Shown here: positions 1 through 9,865 of the stretch, piece after piece
How positions within the stretch are numbered: position 1 is the stretch's first letter
Layout of the letters: the number at the start of each line of letters is the position of its first letter
DNA from: Microvirga solisilvae
GTDB lineage: Bacteria > Pseudomonadota > Alphaproteobacteria > Rhizobiales > Beijerinckiaceae
Reading direction: 5' to 3'
Length of the DNA: 64,000 bases
Assembly (NCBI RefSeq): GCF_022808595.1
Contig: NZ_JAKUCN010000008.1
Coordinates: 124,001-188,000 of the forward strand
Notes under the pieces: generated by a model
What the model saw: the letters and a program-made list of their open reading frames with translations, nothing else
Database searches by the model: none
What the model was told of the DNA's origin: nothing
Made by a program: the position numbers and the translations under genes

Positions 1-18
1 TGAACTCGAAACCGGCAT
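1..18 (-). CDS. Start of a gene running off the left edge (partial)
   Basis: An ATG at 18-16 overlaps the TGA stop of the MotA/TolQ-like gene (TGATG arrangement) and reads M-P-V-S-S-S to the window edge. Such overlap usually means translational coupling. In this family the partner is often an OmpA/MotB-type peptidoglycan-binding protein, but only six codons are visible, so the product is inferred from context alone. Confidence 0.4.
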
Positions 19-977
19 CAGGAGAGCCTTTCACGGGAGATGCGGTCGAGCACCTGCTTCAGCTCCTTCTCGCGGGTGGCCTGAGCCTCCACCCAGTCGC
101 GGATCATCTGCTGCTCCGCGCGCATGTGCTGGACGAGGCCCTGCACGCCTTCGGCGAGATTGGCCATGGCCTGCGTCGCCGCGCGCCCACCCGCGCCATC
201 GTTCACGGCGGCGGTGAGGCGGTTGAGGGCGACCGTCAGATCGTGCGGCGTCGTGGAGCGCGGAAGCGCATCGGTGGGCGTGTCGGAGGTGGTGGTGGCG
301 AGCCAATCCTCCAGCTCCGTATAGAAGCGGTTCTGCGCCTGGCCGACCTGCAGGTCGAGGAAGCCGAGAACGAGCGATCCGGCCAAGCCGAAGAGCGAGG
401 CCGAGAAGGAGAGGCCCATGCCCTGGAGCGGGCCTGCCAGCGAGTTCTTCAATTCGTCGAAGAGCACGGCCGAATCCTGGCCCGTGCGGAGCGACCCGAT
501 GATCCGGCCGACCGACCCCACCGTGTCGATGAGGCCCCAGAAGGTGCCGAGGAGGCCGAGGAACACCAGAAGGCCCGCCATGTAGCGCAGGATCTCGCGG
601 CTCTCGTCGAGGCGTGCGCCGACCGAGTCGAGCAGGGAGCGCATGGCCGCGATGGAGACGGAATTGCCCGAGCGGTTGCCGATGAAGGCCGCCATGGGAG
701 CAAGCAGCACCGGCGGGGTGGGGGCGACCAGCCCTTCCTCAGTCTGGCGCAGGGTGTTGACCCAGCGCACTTCGGGGAAGAGGCGCCAGACCTGGCGGAT
801 GGCCAGGATGATGCCGATGAACATCACGCCCAGGATCAGGGCGTTGAGGCCGGGATTCGCCTGGAAGGCCTCCCAGATCTGCCTGTACAGGATGAAGGCG
901 ATAAACCCAGCCAAAACCAGAAAGACCGCCATGCGGATGAGATAGATCCGCGGTGGGGTAAGGGGTTGGTCCGCCAT
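18..977 (-). CDS. MotA/TolQ/ExbB-like proton channel protein
   Basis: 319-residue inner-membrane protein resembling the MotA/TolQ/ExbB family, which uses proton flow to drive a partner anchored in the envelope. Hydrophobic segments lie near residues 13-33, 45-62, 130-150 and 200-222. The Gly-rich third segment (GLLGTFWGLIDTVG) is the typical channel helix. The C-terminal 60 residues are charged and probably coiled-coil. Start chosen at MADQPLT; an upstream in-frame Met at 1034 adds a polar 19-residue stretch that looks untranslated. The downstream gene overlaps by TGATG, so a two-gene stator-like operon is likely. It is distinct from the true TolQ at 20749. The substrate or partner cannot be told from sequence. 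Confidence 0.8.
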   Translation of the reverse strand: MADQPLTPPRIYLIRMAVFLVLAGFIAFILYRQIWEAFQANPGLNALILGVMFIGIILAIRQVWRLFPEVRWVNTLRQTEEGLVAPTPPVLLAPMAAFIGNRSGNSVSIAAMRSLLDSVGARLDESREILRYMAGLLVFLGLLGTFWGLIDTVGSVGRIIGSLRTGQDSAVLFDELKNSLAGPLQGMGLSFSASLFGLAGSLVLGFLDLQVGQAQNRFYTELEDWLATTTSDTPTDALPRSTTPHDLTVALNRLTAAVNDGAGGRAATQAMANLAEGVQGLVQHMRAEQQMIRDWVEAQATREKELKQVLDRISRERLS

Positions 978-1091
978 CGTTATCCTGTGCTCAAGTGCTT
1001 CGGGGCTGATGCAGTGTGACCGCCCCGTCCCCAAGGATCAAGCACGAGCATGGCCGCACTCTAGGCCACGAACAGGAATATCGTATCCTAA

Positions 1092-1140
1092 AGCATCGGA
1101 CCCAAAAGTGGATTTGCACTTTTGGGACCAGTCCAATGCT
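1092..1140. terminator. Long hairpin between suhB and the MotA-like gene
   Basis: The arms AGCATCGGA...CCAAAAGTG (1092-1110) and CACTTTTGG...GTCCAATGCT (1117-1140) form an imperfect hairpin with loop GATTTG. It starts 8 bases past the suhB stop. Part of the stem is an A/T-rich tract, so it could end transcription of suhB. The form looks like a dispersed repeat common in this group (inference). Confidence 0.55.
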
Positions 1141-1147
1141 CCAAAAA

Positions 1148-1942
1148 TCAGGCTTTTGCCTTCTTGAGCAGCTTCAGAAGCTCGCGATGCATGAACTCGT
1201 TGCCGCAGGCGACGGAGCCGGTGGCCATGGGGTTCGGAACGCCGTCCGCATCGGAGACGTAGCCGCCGGCCTCGCGCACCATGAGGATGCCCGCCGCGAT
1301 GTCCCAGGTGTTCAGGCCACGCTCCCAATAAGCGTCGAAGCGTCCGCAGGCCACATAAGCCAAGTCGAGGGCTGCAGCGCCGAAGCGGCGCATGCCGCCG
1401 GCATTGGCCATGACGGACACGCACTCACGCATGAAGAGGCCGTGATCGCCCTTGCCGATATGGGGCAGGCCGCAGGCGACGACGGCTTCCGCCATCTCGT
1501 CGCGGGCCGCCACGCGGATGCGGCGGTTGTTGAGATAGGCGCCCTTGCCCTTCTCGGCGATGAACAGCTCGTCCTTGGCGGGGTCGTAGATCACGCCGGC
1601 GACGATCTGGCCATCGCGCTCGAGGCCGACGGAGATCGCGAATTGCGGCAGGCCGTGCAGGAAGTTCGTGGTGCCGTCGAGCGGGTCGATATGCCAGCGG
1701 TGGCTCGTATCAGTGCCCTCGACGATGCCGGATTCCTCCATGACGAAGCCGTAGCCGGGACGGGCCTTCTCAAGGGCTTCACGCAGGATCTTCTCGGCCT
1801 TGCGGTCGGCGGCGGACACGAAGTCGCCGGGGCCTTTGCGCGAAACCTGCAGGTTCTCCACCTCGCCGAAGTCGCGCTTCAAGGATCGCGAAGCCTTCAT
1901 CACGGCATCGGTCATGACGGTCATGAGGGGCGAGCGGATCAT
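1148..1942 (-). CDS. suhB: Inositol monophosphatase family protein (SuhB-like)
   Basis: 264-residue Mg2+-dependent phosphatase of the inositol monophosphatase / FBPase superfamily, cytosolic. Metal-ligand motifs are all present: EE at 69-70, DPLDGT at 86-91 and WDIAAG at 213-218. Length and the N-terminal stretch (SRSLKRDFGEVENLQ) match rhizobial SuhB proteins. Members hydrolyse inositol-1-phosphate or related sugar phosphates and some act in rRNA processing; which applies here is unknown. The gene stands alone, with a repeat-filled gap upstream and a hairpin downstream. Start Met at 1942 gives the expected N-terminus. Confidence 0.9.
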   Translation of the reverse strand: MIRSPLMTVMTDAVMKASRSLKRDFGEVENLQVSRKGPGDFVSAADRKAEKILREALEKARPGYGFVMEESGIVEGTDTSHRWHIDPLDGTTNFLHGLPQFAISVGLERDGQIVAGVIYDPAKDELFIAEKGKGAYLNNRRIRVAARDEMAEAVVACGLPHIGKGDHGLFMRECVSVMANAGGMRRFGAAALDLAYVACGRFDAYWERGLNTWDIAAGILMVREAGGYVSDADGVPNPMATGSVACGNEFMHRELLKLLKKAKA

Positions 1943-2094
1943 TGGACAGGTCCTGGCAAAGAGCGAAAATTCAGATGATGTGGTCGATGAACCACGGGAG
2001 GGGCGGCGTCAAGCGGGGGATAACCGGGCCGGTGCCCAAATGATCCCTCATCTGTGCGATTTGGGGCTCCCGGACGTGGCGCTCTGCTCTCTAC

Positions 2095-2238
2095 TGTCAT
2101 CCCCGCGCAGGCGGGGATCCATAACCACGACGTTTGAGAATGAAGCGGAAGCCGTAGCGCTTTGTCCTGGGTCGTTAGCGGATATGGATTTCCACGCCTC
2201 CGGCGCGGCCCTTCGGGTCCGCTTTCGCGGGAATGACA
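2095..2238. repeat. Palindromic intergenic repeat (GTCATCCCC class)
   Basis: The gap 1943-2256 is mostly this element. It opens with TGTCATCCCCGCGCAGGCGG (2095-2114) and closes with CGCGGGAATGACA (2226-2238), the complementary end signature. The same end motif bounds the elements at 12863, 15129, 10741 and 45341, so this is a dispersed family. No gene is supported in the gap. Confidence 0.75.
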
Positions 2239-2256
2239 TGCGGAGGTGCCTGCACC

Positions 2257-3156
2257 TTACCGCACCCCGAGACGCTGGGCGACGAGCCTTTCGGCGCGGG
2301 TGCGCTCCTCGGCGGTCAGCTCTTTGAAGGCGTTGTCGAGCCAGGGATCGGCGAGGCCTTGGGCGGCGGCGAGGATGTGCCAGGCTGCTGCATCGACCTT
2401 GTTGGCGGGAACGCCCCTGCCGACGACGAGCAGGCGCGCCAGACGGTTCTGGGCGATGGCGTTGCCCTTGGCGGCAGCGCGGCGGAAATAACGGGCGGCC
2501 TGGGATTCGGAGGCCGTTACGCCCTCGCCGTTGAAGAGCAGAATGGCGTATTCCACTTCGCCCACGGAGCTGCCGTTCTTCGCAGCGCGCTCGAAGAGAC
2601 GGGCGGCCTCGGAGGCGTCCTTCGCGACGCCTCGGCCCTTGAGATAGAGAACGCCGAGCGCATGCTGCGCATCGGGAATTTCCGCATCCGCCGCCTTGCG
2701 TAGGAGTTCGACCGCCTGCTCCATGTCCATGTCGGAGCCGCTGGTCAGAAGCAGCAGGGCGAGGTTATGGCTGGCGACCGGATTGCCCTTGGCGGCGGCC
2801 TCTTCGAGCCAGGCTTTCCCTTGAGCAGGGTTCTTCGGCATGCCGCGCCCGTCGAGGGCCATCAGGCCTAGGGACGATAGGGCGTTGGCGTCACCGAGCC
2901 GCGCCGCGATCTGATACCACTCGGCCGCCTTCTTCGCGTCCAGCCCCACACCGAGGCCCTGGTTGTAGAGCTCGCCCAGAAGCGTCATGGCGGGAGCATC
3001 GTTCTTGTTTTTCTCGATCCGCAGGGTCGCTTCGCGGAAGGCCGTCAGGTAGTGGCCGCGCTGATAGGCGCCATAGGCGAGGTCGGGCTGTGCCGCCCGG
3101 ACTCCGGCAAGGGAGGCCAGCAGCAGGACGCCGCCGATGAGGGAAGCCCGCATCAA
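2257..3156 (-). CDS. Secreted Sel1-repeat (TPR-like) protein
   Basis: 299 residues with an N-terminal signal peptide (hydrophobic residues 4-21, cleavage likely after GVRA) followed by consecutive Sel1-like repeats, e.g. the segments around LGELYNQGLGV, LGVLYLKGRGVA and LARLLVVGRGVP. Sel1 repeats are helical scaffolds for protein contacts, often in the periplasm. The start ATG overlaps the stop of the upstream ThiE-like gene by ATGA (3153-3156), so the two are co-translated. The functional link with the ThiE-like protein is not obvious. No enzyme motif is seen. Confidence 0.85.
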   Translation of the reverse strand: MMRASLIGGVLLLASLAGVRAAQPDLAYGAYQRGHYLTAFREATLRIEKNKNDAPAMTLLGELYNQGLGVGLDAKKAAEWYQIAARLGDANALSSLGLMALDGRGMPKNPAQGKAWLEEAAAKGNPVASHNLALLLLTSGSDMDMEQAVELLRKAADAEIPDAQHALGVLYLKGRGVAKDASEAARLFERAAKNGSSVGEVEYAILLFNGEGVTASESQAARYFRRAAAKGNAIAQNRLARLLVVGRGVPANKVDAAAWHILAAAQGLADPWLDNAFKELTAEERTRAERLVAQRLGVR

Positions 3157-3815
3157 CGGGACAACTCCGTCCGCTCAAGGATTTCGGCTGCGGCCTTCAC
3201 GGCGGCGGCAACTCCCTGTGGGTGGTTCCAGACTGCATCGCCCAGCGCCACGAACTCGGATTGCGTCAGGCTCAGCGCCTCCACGGCCTCCAGGCTCGGC
3301 GCATAGGCCACGCAGGGCGTCTCGAAAATCTCGGCCCACCAGGCGGCGCGCTCGATGACGCTTTCCAGGGAGGGGAGGGAGCCGTCGCGGCGGGGCTCGC
3401 CGAACAGCAGGTAATCGACGCCAGCCTCGCCAAGCGTCATGGCATCGTCCTTGGTGCGGATGCCGCCTACGCCGATGGCGCGCTCGGCTTTCAGGCGCTC
3501 GCGCAGCTCACGGATCTGGGCCGGATCGGCGCCCGAGGCCTGGGCAGAGATATGGGCTCCATCCGCGCCGCCGCGCACGGCCACGTTGGCGATGTCAGCC
3601 TCGCCGTCCGTGGTGACGATGACGGCCGCGCCATGCTCCTGGGCGGAGGGGGCAAGCGCCTTCACCAGATTGGTGAGGCTGCGCTCGTCAGCCGCGGCTA
3701 GGCGCAGCAGCACGGCGGCGACAGTTCCGCCCTTGCAGGCCTCGGCCAGCTTGGGGGCGAAGGAGGCATCCTCCAGGACGGGGGTGATGAGATAGAGACG
3801 AGCGGGCGCGGACAT
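3153..3815 (-). CDS. Thiamine phosphate synthase-like (ThiE/TenI) protein
   Basis: 220 residues with the TIM-barrel pattern of ThiE/TenI: YLITP at the N-terminus, a GADGAHI strand in the middle, the GVGGIRT stretch and the phosphate-binding region GVDYLLFGEP. True ThiE couples HMP-PP and HET-P to thiamine phosphate. The usual pyrophosphate-binding motif (NDR) is replaced by TTDGEAD, and the strong GPIFPT-type motif is LLFGEP. A divergent, perhaps non-thiamine paralogue is therefore possible, and no other thi gene is nearby. It overlaps the Sel1 gene by four bases. Confidence 0.75.
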   Translation of the reverse strand: MSAPARLYLITPVLEDASFAPKLAEACKGGTVAAVLLRLAAADERSLTNLVKALAPSAQEHGAAVIVTTDGEADIANVAVRGGADGAHISAQASGADPAQIRELRERLKAERAIGVGGIRTKDDAMTLGEAGVDYLLFGEPRRDGSLPSLESVIERAAWWAEIFETPCVAYAPSLEAVEALSLTQSEFVALGDAVWNHPQGVAAAVKAAAEILERTELSR

Positions 3816-3862
3816 CGATCACAAAACTCAAAAACGTGAAGACAGACATCCCATAACGAAAA

Positions 3863-3893
3863 CGGGGCCATCTTGCGAGGCCCCGCTTGTCGA
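3863..3893 (-). terminator. Rho-independent terminator of the tkt-gap-pgk-fba operon
   Basis: Read on the minus strand, GGGGCC...GGCCCC (stem arms 3879-3885 and 3863-3869, nine-base loop) is followed by a TTTTCGTT run, about 38 bases after the fba stop. Confidence 0.75.
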
Positions 3894-3922
3894 TGAGGAT
3901 TACGGCGAAAGCCGGGTCGGTT

Positions 3923-5011
3923 TTACTCAGCCGCCTGACGGCTGGAGCCGAAGGTCGGGTCGAGTTCGCCGGAGGCGTAGCGCTTGGCCATCTCGGCGAG
4001 CGTGAACACGCGCTTGATCTTCGAGGCCTGGCCTGCGGTGTTGAACTCCTGCAGGCGCTGCTTGCAGAGCTTCGTCATCGCGTCCATGGCGGGCTTGAGA
4101 TACTTGCGCGGGTCGAACTCGCCGGGGTTCTCGGTCAGGATCTTTCGGATCTGGCCGGTCATCGCCATGCGGTTGTCGGTGTCGATGTTGATCTTGCGCA
4201 CGCCATGCTTGATGCCGCGCTGGATCTCTTCCACTGGCACGCCCCAGGTCGGCTTCATCTGGCCGCCATACTGGTTGATGATGTCCTGCAGATCCTGCGG
4301 CACGGAAGACGAGCCGTGCATCACGAGATGCATGTTCGGGAGCTTCTTGTGAATCTCCTCGATGATGTTCATCGCGAGGATCGCGCCATCGGGCTTGCGG
4401 GTGAACTTGTAGGCGCCGTGCGAGGTGCCCATGGCGATGGCGAGCGCGTCGACCTTCGTCTCGGCCACGAACTTCACGGCCTCGTCGGGGTTTGTCAGAA
4501 GCTGATCGTGCGAGAGCTTGCCCTCGGCGCCGTGGCCGTCCTCGGCCTCGCCTTCACCGGTTTCGAGAGAGCCCAGCACGCCGAGCTCGCCTTCCACCGA
4601 GATGCCGCCGAGATGGGCCATCTCGACCACCTTCTTGGTGACGCCCACATTGTAGTCCCAATCGCCCGGGGTCTTGCCGTCGGCTTTCAGCGAACCGTCC
4701 ATCATCACCGAGGTGAAGCCGGCCTGGATCGCGGTCATGCAGGTGGCGGGCTCGTTGCCGTGGTCGAGATGCACGCAGACCGGAATATGCGGATAGATCT
4801 CGGTGACCGCGTCCATCATGTGCTTGAGCATGACGTCGTTAGCATAGGAGCGCGCGCCGCGGCTCGCCTGGATGATCACCGGCGCATCGACCTCGCTGGC
4901 GGCTGCCATGATCGCGAGCGCCTGCTCCATGTTGTTGATGTTGAAGGCAGGCACGCCGTAGCCTTGCTCGGCTGCGTGATCCAGAAGCTGCCTCATGGTG
5001 ATGCGGGCCAT
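3923..5011 (-). CDS. fba: Fructose-bisphosphate aldolase, class II
   Basis: 362-residue zinc-dependent aldolase interconverting fructose-1,6-bisphosphate with DHAP and glyceraldehyde-3-phosphate in glycolysis, gluconeogenesis or the Calvin cycle. Class II hallmarks are visible: HLDHGNE (81-87, catalytic Asp and zinc His), the EGELG strand (141-145), GTSHGAYKF and the MHGSSS phosphate site. The length fits the Calvin-type subgroup. It is the last gene of the tkt-gap-pgk-fba operon and is separated from pgk by 123 bases holding a strong hairpin. ATG at 5011 follows a GAGGACGA ribosome site. Confidence 0.95.
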   Translation of the reverse strand: MARITMRQLLDHAAEQGYGVPAFNINNMEQALAIMAAASEVDAPVIIQASRGARSYANDVMLKHMMDAVTEIYPHIPVCVHLDHGNEPATCMTAIQAGFTSVMMDGSLKADGKTPGDWDYNVGVTKKVVEMAHLGGISVEGELGVLGSLETGEGEAEDGHGAEGKLSHDQLLTNPDEAVKFVAETKVDALAIAMGTSHGAYKFTRKPDGAILAMNIIEEIHKKLPNMHLVMHGSSSVPQDLQDIINQYGGQMKPTWGVPVEEIQRGIKHGVRKINIDTDNRMAMTGQIRKILTENPGEFDPRKYLKPAMDAMTKLCKQRLQEFNTAGQASKIKRVFTLAEMAKRYASGELDPTFGSSRQAAE

Positions 5012-5094
5012 CTCGTCCTCCGTATTGGTTTTAGCTTTATAAGCGTCGTCAACCTGAACCGGCGATTAAGCGTCCCGAGCCTGTCGCATTGTTT

Positions 5095-5125
5095 CTCCGA
5101 CGAAGCGATAAGCCCTTCGTCGGAG
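5095..5125 (-). promoter_or_regulatory. Intercistronic hairpin between pgk and fba
   Basis: A perfect 11-bp stem, CTCCGACGAAG (5095-5105) with CTTCGTCGGAG (5115-5125), loop nine bases, just past the pgk stop. No T-run follows on the minus strand, so it looks like an mRNA-stabilising or processing hairpin rather than a terminator. Confidence 0.55.
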
Positions 5126-5134
5126 GATGCTCAC

Positions 5135-6325
5135 TTAGACTCGCAGAGCGTCCACGCCGGGAAGCGCCTTGCCCTCGAGCCATTCGAGGAAGGCGCCGCC
5201 TGCCGTGGATACATAGGAGAAGCTTTCCGCAACGCCAGCGTGGTTGAGGGCCGCAACCGTATCGCCGCCGCCGGCGACGGAAACGAGCTTGCCTTCCTTG
5301 GTGCGCTGCGCCGCGTGACGGGCCGCTGCCACCGTGCCCTGGTCGAAGGGCGGAATTTCGAAGGCGCCGAGCGGGCCGTTCCACACCAGAGTCGCCGCGT
5401 CGTTGATGGCGGCGTTGATGCGCTCGACCGACTGCGAGCCCACGTCGAGAATCATCTGGTCGTCGGGGATCGCGTCGATGCCGTAGGTCTGGTTATGCGC
5501 GCCGGCCTTGAACTCGTAGGCGCAGACGCCGTCGACGGGAAGGATGATCGCGCAGTTGGAAGCGCGCGCCTTCTCGATGATGCGCATGGCGGTCGCGGCG
5601 AGGTCCTTCTCGGCGAGCGACTTGCCGACATTCAGGCCCGTCGCATGCACGAAGGTGTTGGCCATGCCGCCGCCGATGACGAGAGCGTCGACCTTGGTCA
5701 CGAGGTTCTCGAGAAGATCGATCTTGGACGAAACCTTCGCGCCGCCGACGATGGCGACGACCGGACGCTTCGGCGCCTCGAGGCCTTTCGTCAAAGCGTC
5801 GAGTTCCGCCTGCATGGTGCGGCCGGCATAGCCGGGCAGCACGCGGGCAAGGCCTTCCGTCGAAGCATGCGCGCGGTGCGCGGCCGAGAAGGCGTCGTTC
5901 ACGTAAAGGTCGCCGAGCTTCGCGAGTTCTTTCACGAAGGCCGGATCGTTCTTCTCCTCGCCCGCATGGAAACGGGTGTTTTCGAGAAGGAGAATGTCGC
6001 CGTCCTTCAGCGAGGAAACGGCATTTGCTGCGGCTTCGCCGATGCAATCATCGGCGAAGGCCACGTTTTTCTTGAGGTGCTGCGAGACCGCTTCCGCAAC
6101 CGGCTTCAGCGACTCCTTCGGGTCGCGTCCCTTCGGGCGTCCGAAATGGGCGAGCAGGATCACCTTGCCGCCCTTGTCGGAGATTTCACGGATTGTGGGA
6201 AGCACGCGCTCGATGCGCGTGGCGTCCGTCACCCTGCCGTTTTCCATGGGAACGTTGAGGTCCACACGGACGAGAACGCGTTTACCTTTGACGTCGGCTT
6301 GGTCGAGCGTGCGGAAGGCGGTCAT
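5135..6325 (-). CDS. pgk: Phosphoglycerate kinase
   Basis: 396 residues, full family length. It transfers phosphate between 1,3-bisphosphoglycerate and ADP. The substrate-binding N-terminal motif VDLNVPM (21-27) with R37, the hinge-region GGAKVSSK, and the C-terminal nucleotide loop GGGDTVAAL (about 346-354) are all present. The start lies 13 bases downstream of the gap stop, so the two are co-transcribed and possibly coupled. Cytosolic. Confidence 0.96.
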   Translation of the reverse strand: MTAFRTLDQADVKGKRVLVRVDLNVPMENGRVTDATRIERVLPTIREISDKGGKVILLAHFGRPKGRDPKESLKPVAEAVSQHLKKNVAFADDCIGEAAANAVSSLKDGDILLLENTRFHAGEEKNDPAFVKELAKLGDLYVNDAFSAAHRAHASTEGLARVLPGYAGRTMQAELDALTKGLEAPKRPVVAIVGGAKVSSKIDLLENLVTKVDALVIGGGMANTFVHATGLNVGKSLAEKDLAATAMRIIEKARASNCAIILPVDGVCAYEFKAGAHNQTYGIDAIPDDQMILDVGSQSVERINAAINDAATLVWNGPLGAFEIPPFDQGTVAAARHAAQRTKEGKLVSVAGGGDTVAALNHAGVAESFSYVSTAGGAFLEWLEGKALPGVDALRV

Positions 6326-6338
6326 TGAGCAGCCTCCC

Positions 6339-7346
6339 TTAGATGAGCTTCGCCATGGCGATGGCCGTGTCGGCCATGCGGTTCGAGAAGCCCCACTCGT
6401 TGTCGTACCAGGACAGCACGCGCACGAAGTTGCCTTCCATCACCTTGGTCTGATCCAGGTGGAAGACCGAGGAATGCGGATCGTGGTTGAAGTCCGACGA
6501 CACGTTCGGCTGATCGGTGACGCCGAGAACGCCCTTCAGCGAGCCATTGGCCGCAGCCTTGATGGCGTCGTTGATTTCCTGAACGGACGTGCTCTTCTTG
6601 GCCACGAACTTGAAGTCGACGACGGACACGTTCGGGGTCGGCACGCGGATCGAGGAACCATCGAGCTTGCCGTTGAGCTCCGGCAGAACGAGGCCGACGG
6701 CCTTCGCTGCACCCGTCGAGGTCGGGATCATGTTCAGGGCGGCAGCGCGGGCGCGGTACAGATCCTTGTGCATCTGATCGAGCGTCGGCTGATCGTTGGT
6801 GTACGAGTGGATCGTGGTCATGAAGCCCTTCTCGATGCCCACCGTCTCATGAAGCACCTTCGCGACGGGCGCGAGGCAGTTCGTGGTGCAGGAGGCGTTC
6901 GAGATGACGATGTGATCCTTCGTCAGCTTGTCGTGGTTCACGCCATAGACGACGGTGAGATCAGCGCCGTCGGCGGGGGCCGAGACGATGACGCGCTTGG
7001 CGCCGGCGGTGAGGTGCGCGGAGGCCTTCTCCTTCGAGGTGAAGATGCCTGTGCATTCCATGGCGATGTCGACGCCGAGTTCGCGGTGCGGCAGAGTCGC
7101 CGGATCCTTGATCGCGGTGACGCGGATCTTCTTGCCGTTGATGATCAGGAACTCGCCCTCGACCTGCACGTCCGCCGGGAAGCGGCCATGGACGGAGTCG
7201 AAGCGCAGGAGGTGGGCATTCGTTTCCACCGGGCCGAGATCGTTGATGGCAACAACCTCGATATCCGTGCGGCCGCTCTCCACGATGCCGCGGAGGATGT
7301 TGCGTCCGATGCGACCGAAACCGTTGATCGCGACCTTCACCGTCAT
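6339..7346 (-). CDS. gap: Glyceraldehyde-3-phosphate dehydrogenase, type I
   Basis: 335 residues. NAD-binding N-terminus [10 protein letters not shown] (7-16) with the AINDL turn whose Asp36 favours NAD+. Catalytic Cys153 sits in [12 protein letters not shown]. It oxidises glyceraldehyde-3-phosphate to 1,3-bisphosphoglycerate, or the reverse during gluconeogenesis. Second gene of the tkt-gap-pgk-fba operon, 42 bases after tkt; that spacer holds a small GAGGCT/AGCCTC hairpin. Confidence 0.96.
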   Translation of the reverse strand: MTVKVAINGFGRIGRNILRGIVESGRTDIEVVAINDLGPVETNAHLLRFDSVHGRFPADVQVEGEFLIINGKKIRVTAIKDPATLPHRELGVDIAMECTGIFTSKEKASAHLTAGAKRVIVSAPADGADLTVVYGVNHDKLTKDHIVISNASCTTNCLAPVAKVLHETVGIEKGFMTTIHSYTNDQPTLDQMHKDLYRARAAALNMIPTSTGAAKAVGLVLPELNGKLDGSSIRVPTPNVSVVDFKFVAKKSTSVQEINDAIKAAANGSLKGVLGVTDQPNVSSDFNHDPHSSVFHLDQTKVMEGNFVRVLSWYDNEWGFSNRMADTAIAMAKLI

Positions 7347-7388
7347 AGTCTTAACTCCCTTGTGTTGAGGCTGAAGCCTCCATCAGTT

Positions 7389-9404
7389 TCAGAGATTATG
7401 CGTCCTGAGAACTTTTTCCGCTACTGCCTCGGGCGTGATGCCGAAATGCTTGTAGAGGTCCTTGTAGGGCGCGCTCGCGCCAAACCCATGCATGCCGACG
7501 AAAATTCCGTCCGGGCCGATCACCGAATCCCAGCCGAAGCGAACGGCGGCTTCCACGGCGACCTTGATCGGCGCATCGCCGATGATCTCGTGGCGCACCT
7601 TCTCGGGCTGGGCCAGGAACAGGTCGAGCGAAGGCACGGAAACCACGCGGGCCTCGAAATTCTTCTCGGCCAGCAGCTTCTGGGCGGCCAGCGCGATCTC
7701 GACCTCGGAGCCCGAAGCGAAGATCGTGGCGCGGGCTTTGCCGTTGGCGGGCGACAGCTCGTAGGCGCCGGTGGCGGACAGGTTCTTCGCGCCGCCTTCC
7801 TTACGAACCTGCGGTAGGTTCTGGCGGGTCAGAGCGAGCGTCGTCGGGCTCTTGGTGTTCTCGAGGGCCATTTGCCAGGCTTCCGCCGTCTCGATGGCGT
7901 CCGCCGGGCGGAACACGCGCATATTCGGCATGGAGCGGAGAGCCGCCAGATGCTCCACCGGCTGGTGGGTCGGGCCGTCCTCACCCAGACCGATGGAGTC
8001 GTGGGTCATGACATAGACTGCCGGAATGCCGGCGAGAGCCGCGATGCGCATGGCCGGACGGGCGTAATCGGTGAAGACCAGGAAGGTCGCGCCGGCGGGC
8101 ACATAGCCGCCATGGAGCGCGATGCCGTTCATGGCCGCCGCCATGCCGTGCTCGCGGATGCCGTAATGGATGTAACGGCCCGCGTAATTGCCCGGCGAGA
8201 TGGCGGTGAGGTTCTTGGTCTTGGTGTTGTTGGAGGGCGTAAGATCCGCCGAGCCCAACACCAGCTCCGGCACGGCCTCGGTGATCACCTCGAGCGCGAT
8301 CTCGCTGGCCTTGCGGGTGGCGACGTTCTGCGGCTCGGCGACGAGCTTGTCCTTCAGCTTGGCGACAGCGTCGGCCAGAGCCTGCGGACGCTGACCCTTC
8401 ACGCGGCGCTCGAACTCGCCGCGCTTGTCGGCGGAGAGGGCCTTCAGGCGGTCGGTCCAGGCCTTGCGCAGGCGGCGGCCCTTCTTGCCGGCCTTCGCCC
8501 AGGCTTCCTGGATGTTCTGCGGAATCACGAAGGGCTCGTGGCTCCAGCCGTAGGTGGCCTTCGCGCCCGCAAGCTCCTCGGCGCCGAGCGGCTCGCCGTG
8601 GGCCTTTGAGGTGCCGGCCTTCTTCGGAGCGCCGTAGCCGATGGTGGTTTTGCAGGCGATCAGGGTCGGCTTGTCCGACTTCTGGGCGCGCGAAATGGCG
8701 CGCTGGATTGCCTTGGGGTCGTGACCGTCGATGCGCACCGCGTTCCAGCCGCAGGCCTGGAAGCGCTTCACCTGATCGACCGAGTCGGCGATCGAGAGCG
8801 GGCCGTCGATGGAAATCTCGTTGTCGTCCCACAGGACGATCATGCGGTTGAGCTTCAGGTGGCCGGCGAGCGAAATCGCCTCCTGGCTGATGCCTTCCAT
8901 CAGGTCGCCGTCGGAGGCGAGTACGTAGGTGTAATGGTCGACGAGGTCGTTGCCGTATTCGGCGTTGAGCATGCGCTCGGCGAGCGCGAAGCCCACAGCC
9001 GTGGCGATGCCCTGCCCGAGCGGGCCCGTGGTGGTCTCGACGCCCGGCGTCATGAAGTTTTCCGGATGGCCCGGGGTCTTCGAGTCGAGCTTACGGAAGT
9101 TCTTCAGCTCCTCGATGGTCATGCCCTTCACGCCGGTCAGGTGGAGCAGGGCGTAGAGCAGCATCGAGCCGTGGCCGGCCGAGAGGATGAAGCGGTCGCG
9201 ATCCGGCCAGGTCGGGTCGGCGGCATCGTATTTCAGGAACTTGGTGAACAGCACCGTGGCGATATCGGCGGCGCCCATGGGCAGGCCGGGGTGTCCGGAT
9301 TTGGCTTGTTCGACGGCATCCATGGCGAGGACGCGCACGGCGTTCGCCAGATCGGAATGGGTGACGCGATCGGCGGTAGCGGTGTTCAGCACGGCGTGAT
9401 CCAC
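7389..9404 (-). CDS. tkt: Transketolase
   Basis: 671 residues, the usual transketolase size. The thiamine diphosphate site is visible as ASDGDLMEG (163-171), along with GHGS (77-80), the [10 protein letters not shown]-terminal motif and the EDGPTHQP loop of the pyrimidine domain. It transfers two-carbon units in the pentose phosphate and Calvin pathways. The start is GTG (GTG-GAT-CAC), giving the expected N-terminus. It is the promoter-proximal gene of the carbon operon. No cbb Rubisco genes are in the window, so autotrophy cannot be judged. Confidence 0.95.
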   Translation of the reverse strand: MDHAVLNTATADRVTHSDLANAVRVLAMDAVEQAKSGHPGLPMGAADIATVLFTKFLKYDAADPTWPDRDRFILSAGHGSMLLYALLHLTGVKGMTIEELKNFRKLDSKTPGHPENFMTPGVETTTGPLGQGIATAVGFALAERMLNAEYGNDLVDHYTYVLASDGDLMEGISQEAISLAGHLKLNRMIVLWDDNEISIDGPLSIADSVDQVKRFQACGWNAVRIDGHDPKAIQRAISRAQKSDKPTLIACKTTIGYGAPKKAGTSKAHGEPLGAEELAGAKATYGWSHEPFVIPQNIQEAWAKAGKKGRRLRKAWTDRLKALSADKRGEFERRVKGQRPQALADAVAKLKDKLVAEPQNVATRKASEIALEVITEAVPELVLGSADLTPSNNTKTKNLTAISPGNYAGRYIHYGIREHGMAAAMNGIALHGGYVPAGATFLVFTDYARPAMRIAALAGIPAVYVMTHDSIGLGEDGPTHQPVEHLAALRSMPNMRVFRPADAIETAEAWQMALENTKSPTTLALTRQNLPQVRKEGGAKNLSATGAYELSPANGKARATIFASGSEVEIALAAQKLLAEKNFEARVVSVPSLDLFLAQPEKVRHEIIGDAPIKVAVEAAVRFGWDSVIGPDGIFVGMHGFGASAPYKDLYKHFGITPEAVAEKVLRTHNL

Positions 9405-9568
9405 AAATTGTGTAGCCCCGCGAAGGGGCGGGTCTGTCTGGGAAAAGGCGTGGGCTCCTTAACACGCGGGGACTTCGAGTCAAAGGCACCAAGGGGCTTA
9501 ATCCTCTGATGAACCGTTGCTCGCGGAGGCTGTCATGACTAGGCTCGACAGCGATTCCCGGAGGCAGA

Positions 9569-9862
9569 ATGACGTCCCCCCTCGACGACGCGATGAAACG
9601 GCTCGATGCGGCCCTGGGGCTTCTCGAAGCCTCCGTGTCCCGCCGTTTGGACGCCGAGAGGCGGAAAGGCAGCCTGGAGACCGAGCTGCAGCTCATGCAG
9701 GAGGACCGGTCCCGCCTCGCCGAGGACCTGGACGGGGCGCTCACCCGCCTTCAACGCTACGAGGTCGCGACCGACGATGTGAGCCGGCGCGTTCAGCTTG
9801 CCATCCACGCCGTCCAGAACGTGCTGGCCCAAGCCGGGCAGCCCGTGATGGAAGAGGGCTGA
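9569..9862 (+). CDS. DUF4164 family coiled-coil protein
   Basis: 97 residues, almost entirely helical with heptad spacing (ALGLLEASVSRRLDAERR onwards), matching the small DUF4164 proteins that sit directly before zapA in many rhizobia. A good GGAGG site precedes the ATG. It ends three bases before zapA, so the pair forms an operon. A role with ZapA at the division ring is plausible from context only. No catalytic motif. Confidence 0.8.
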   Translation: MTSPLDDAMKRLDAALGLLEASVSRRLDAERRKGSLETELQLMQEDRSRLAEDLDGALTRLQRYEVATDDVSRRVQLAIHAVQNVLAQAGQPVMEEG

Positions 9863-9865
9863 CCG

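Noticed and set aside
3887..6328. An 813-codon open frame on the plus strand across fba and pgk
   Set aside because: It is antisense to two clear enzymes with strong motifs; the long open length is a by-product of GC-rich codon bias.
5976..7817. A 613-codon plus-strand frame across pgk, gap and tkt
   Set aside because: Shadow of three real minus-strand genes; no domain and His/Arg-rich composition.
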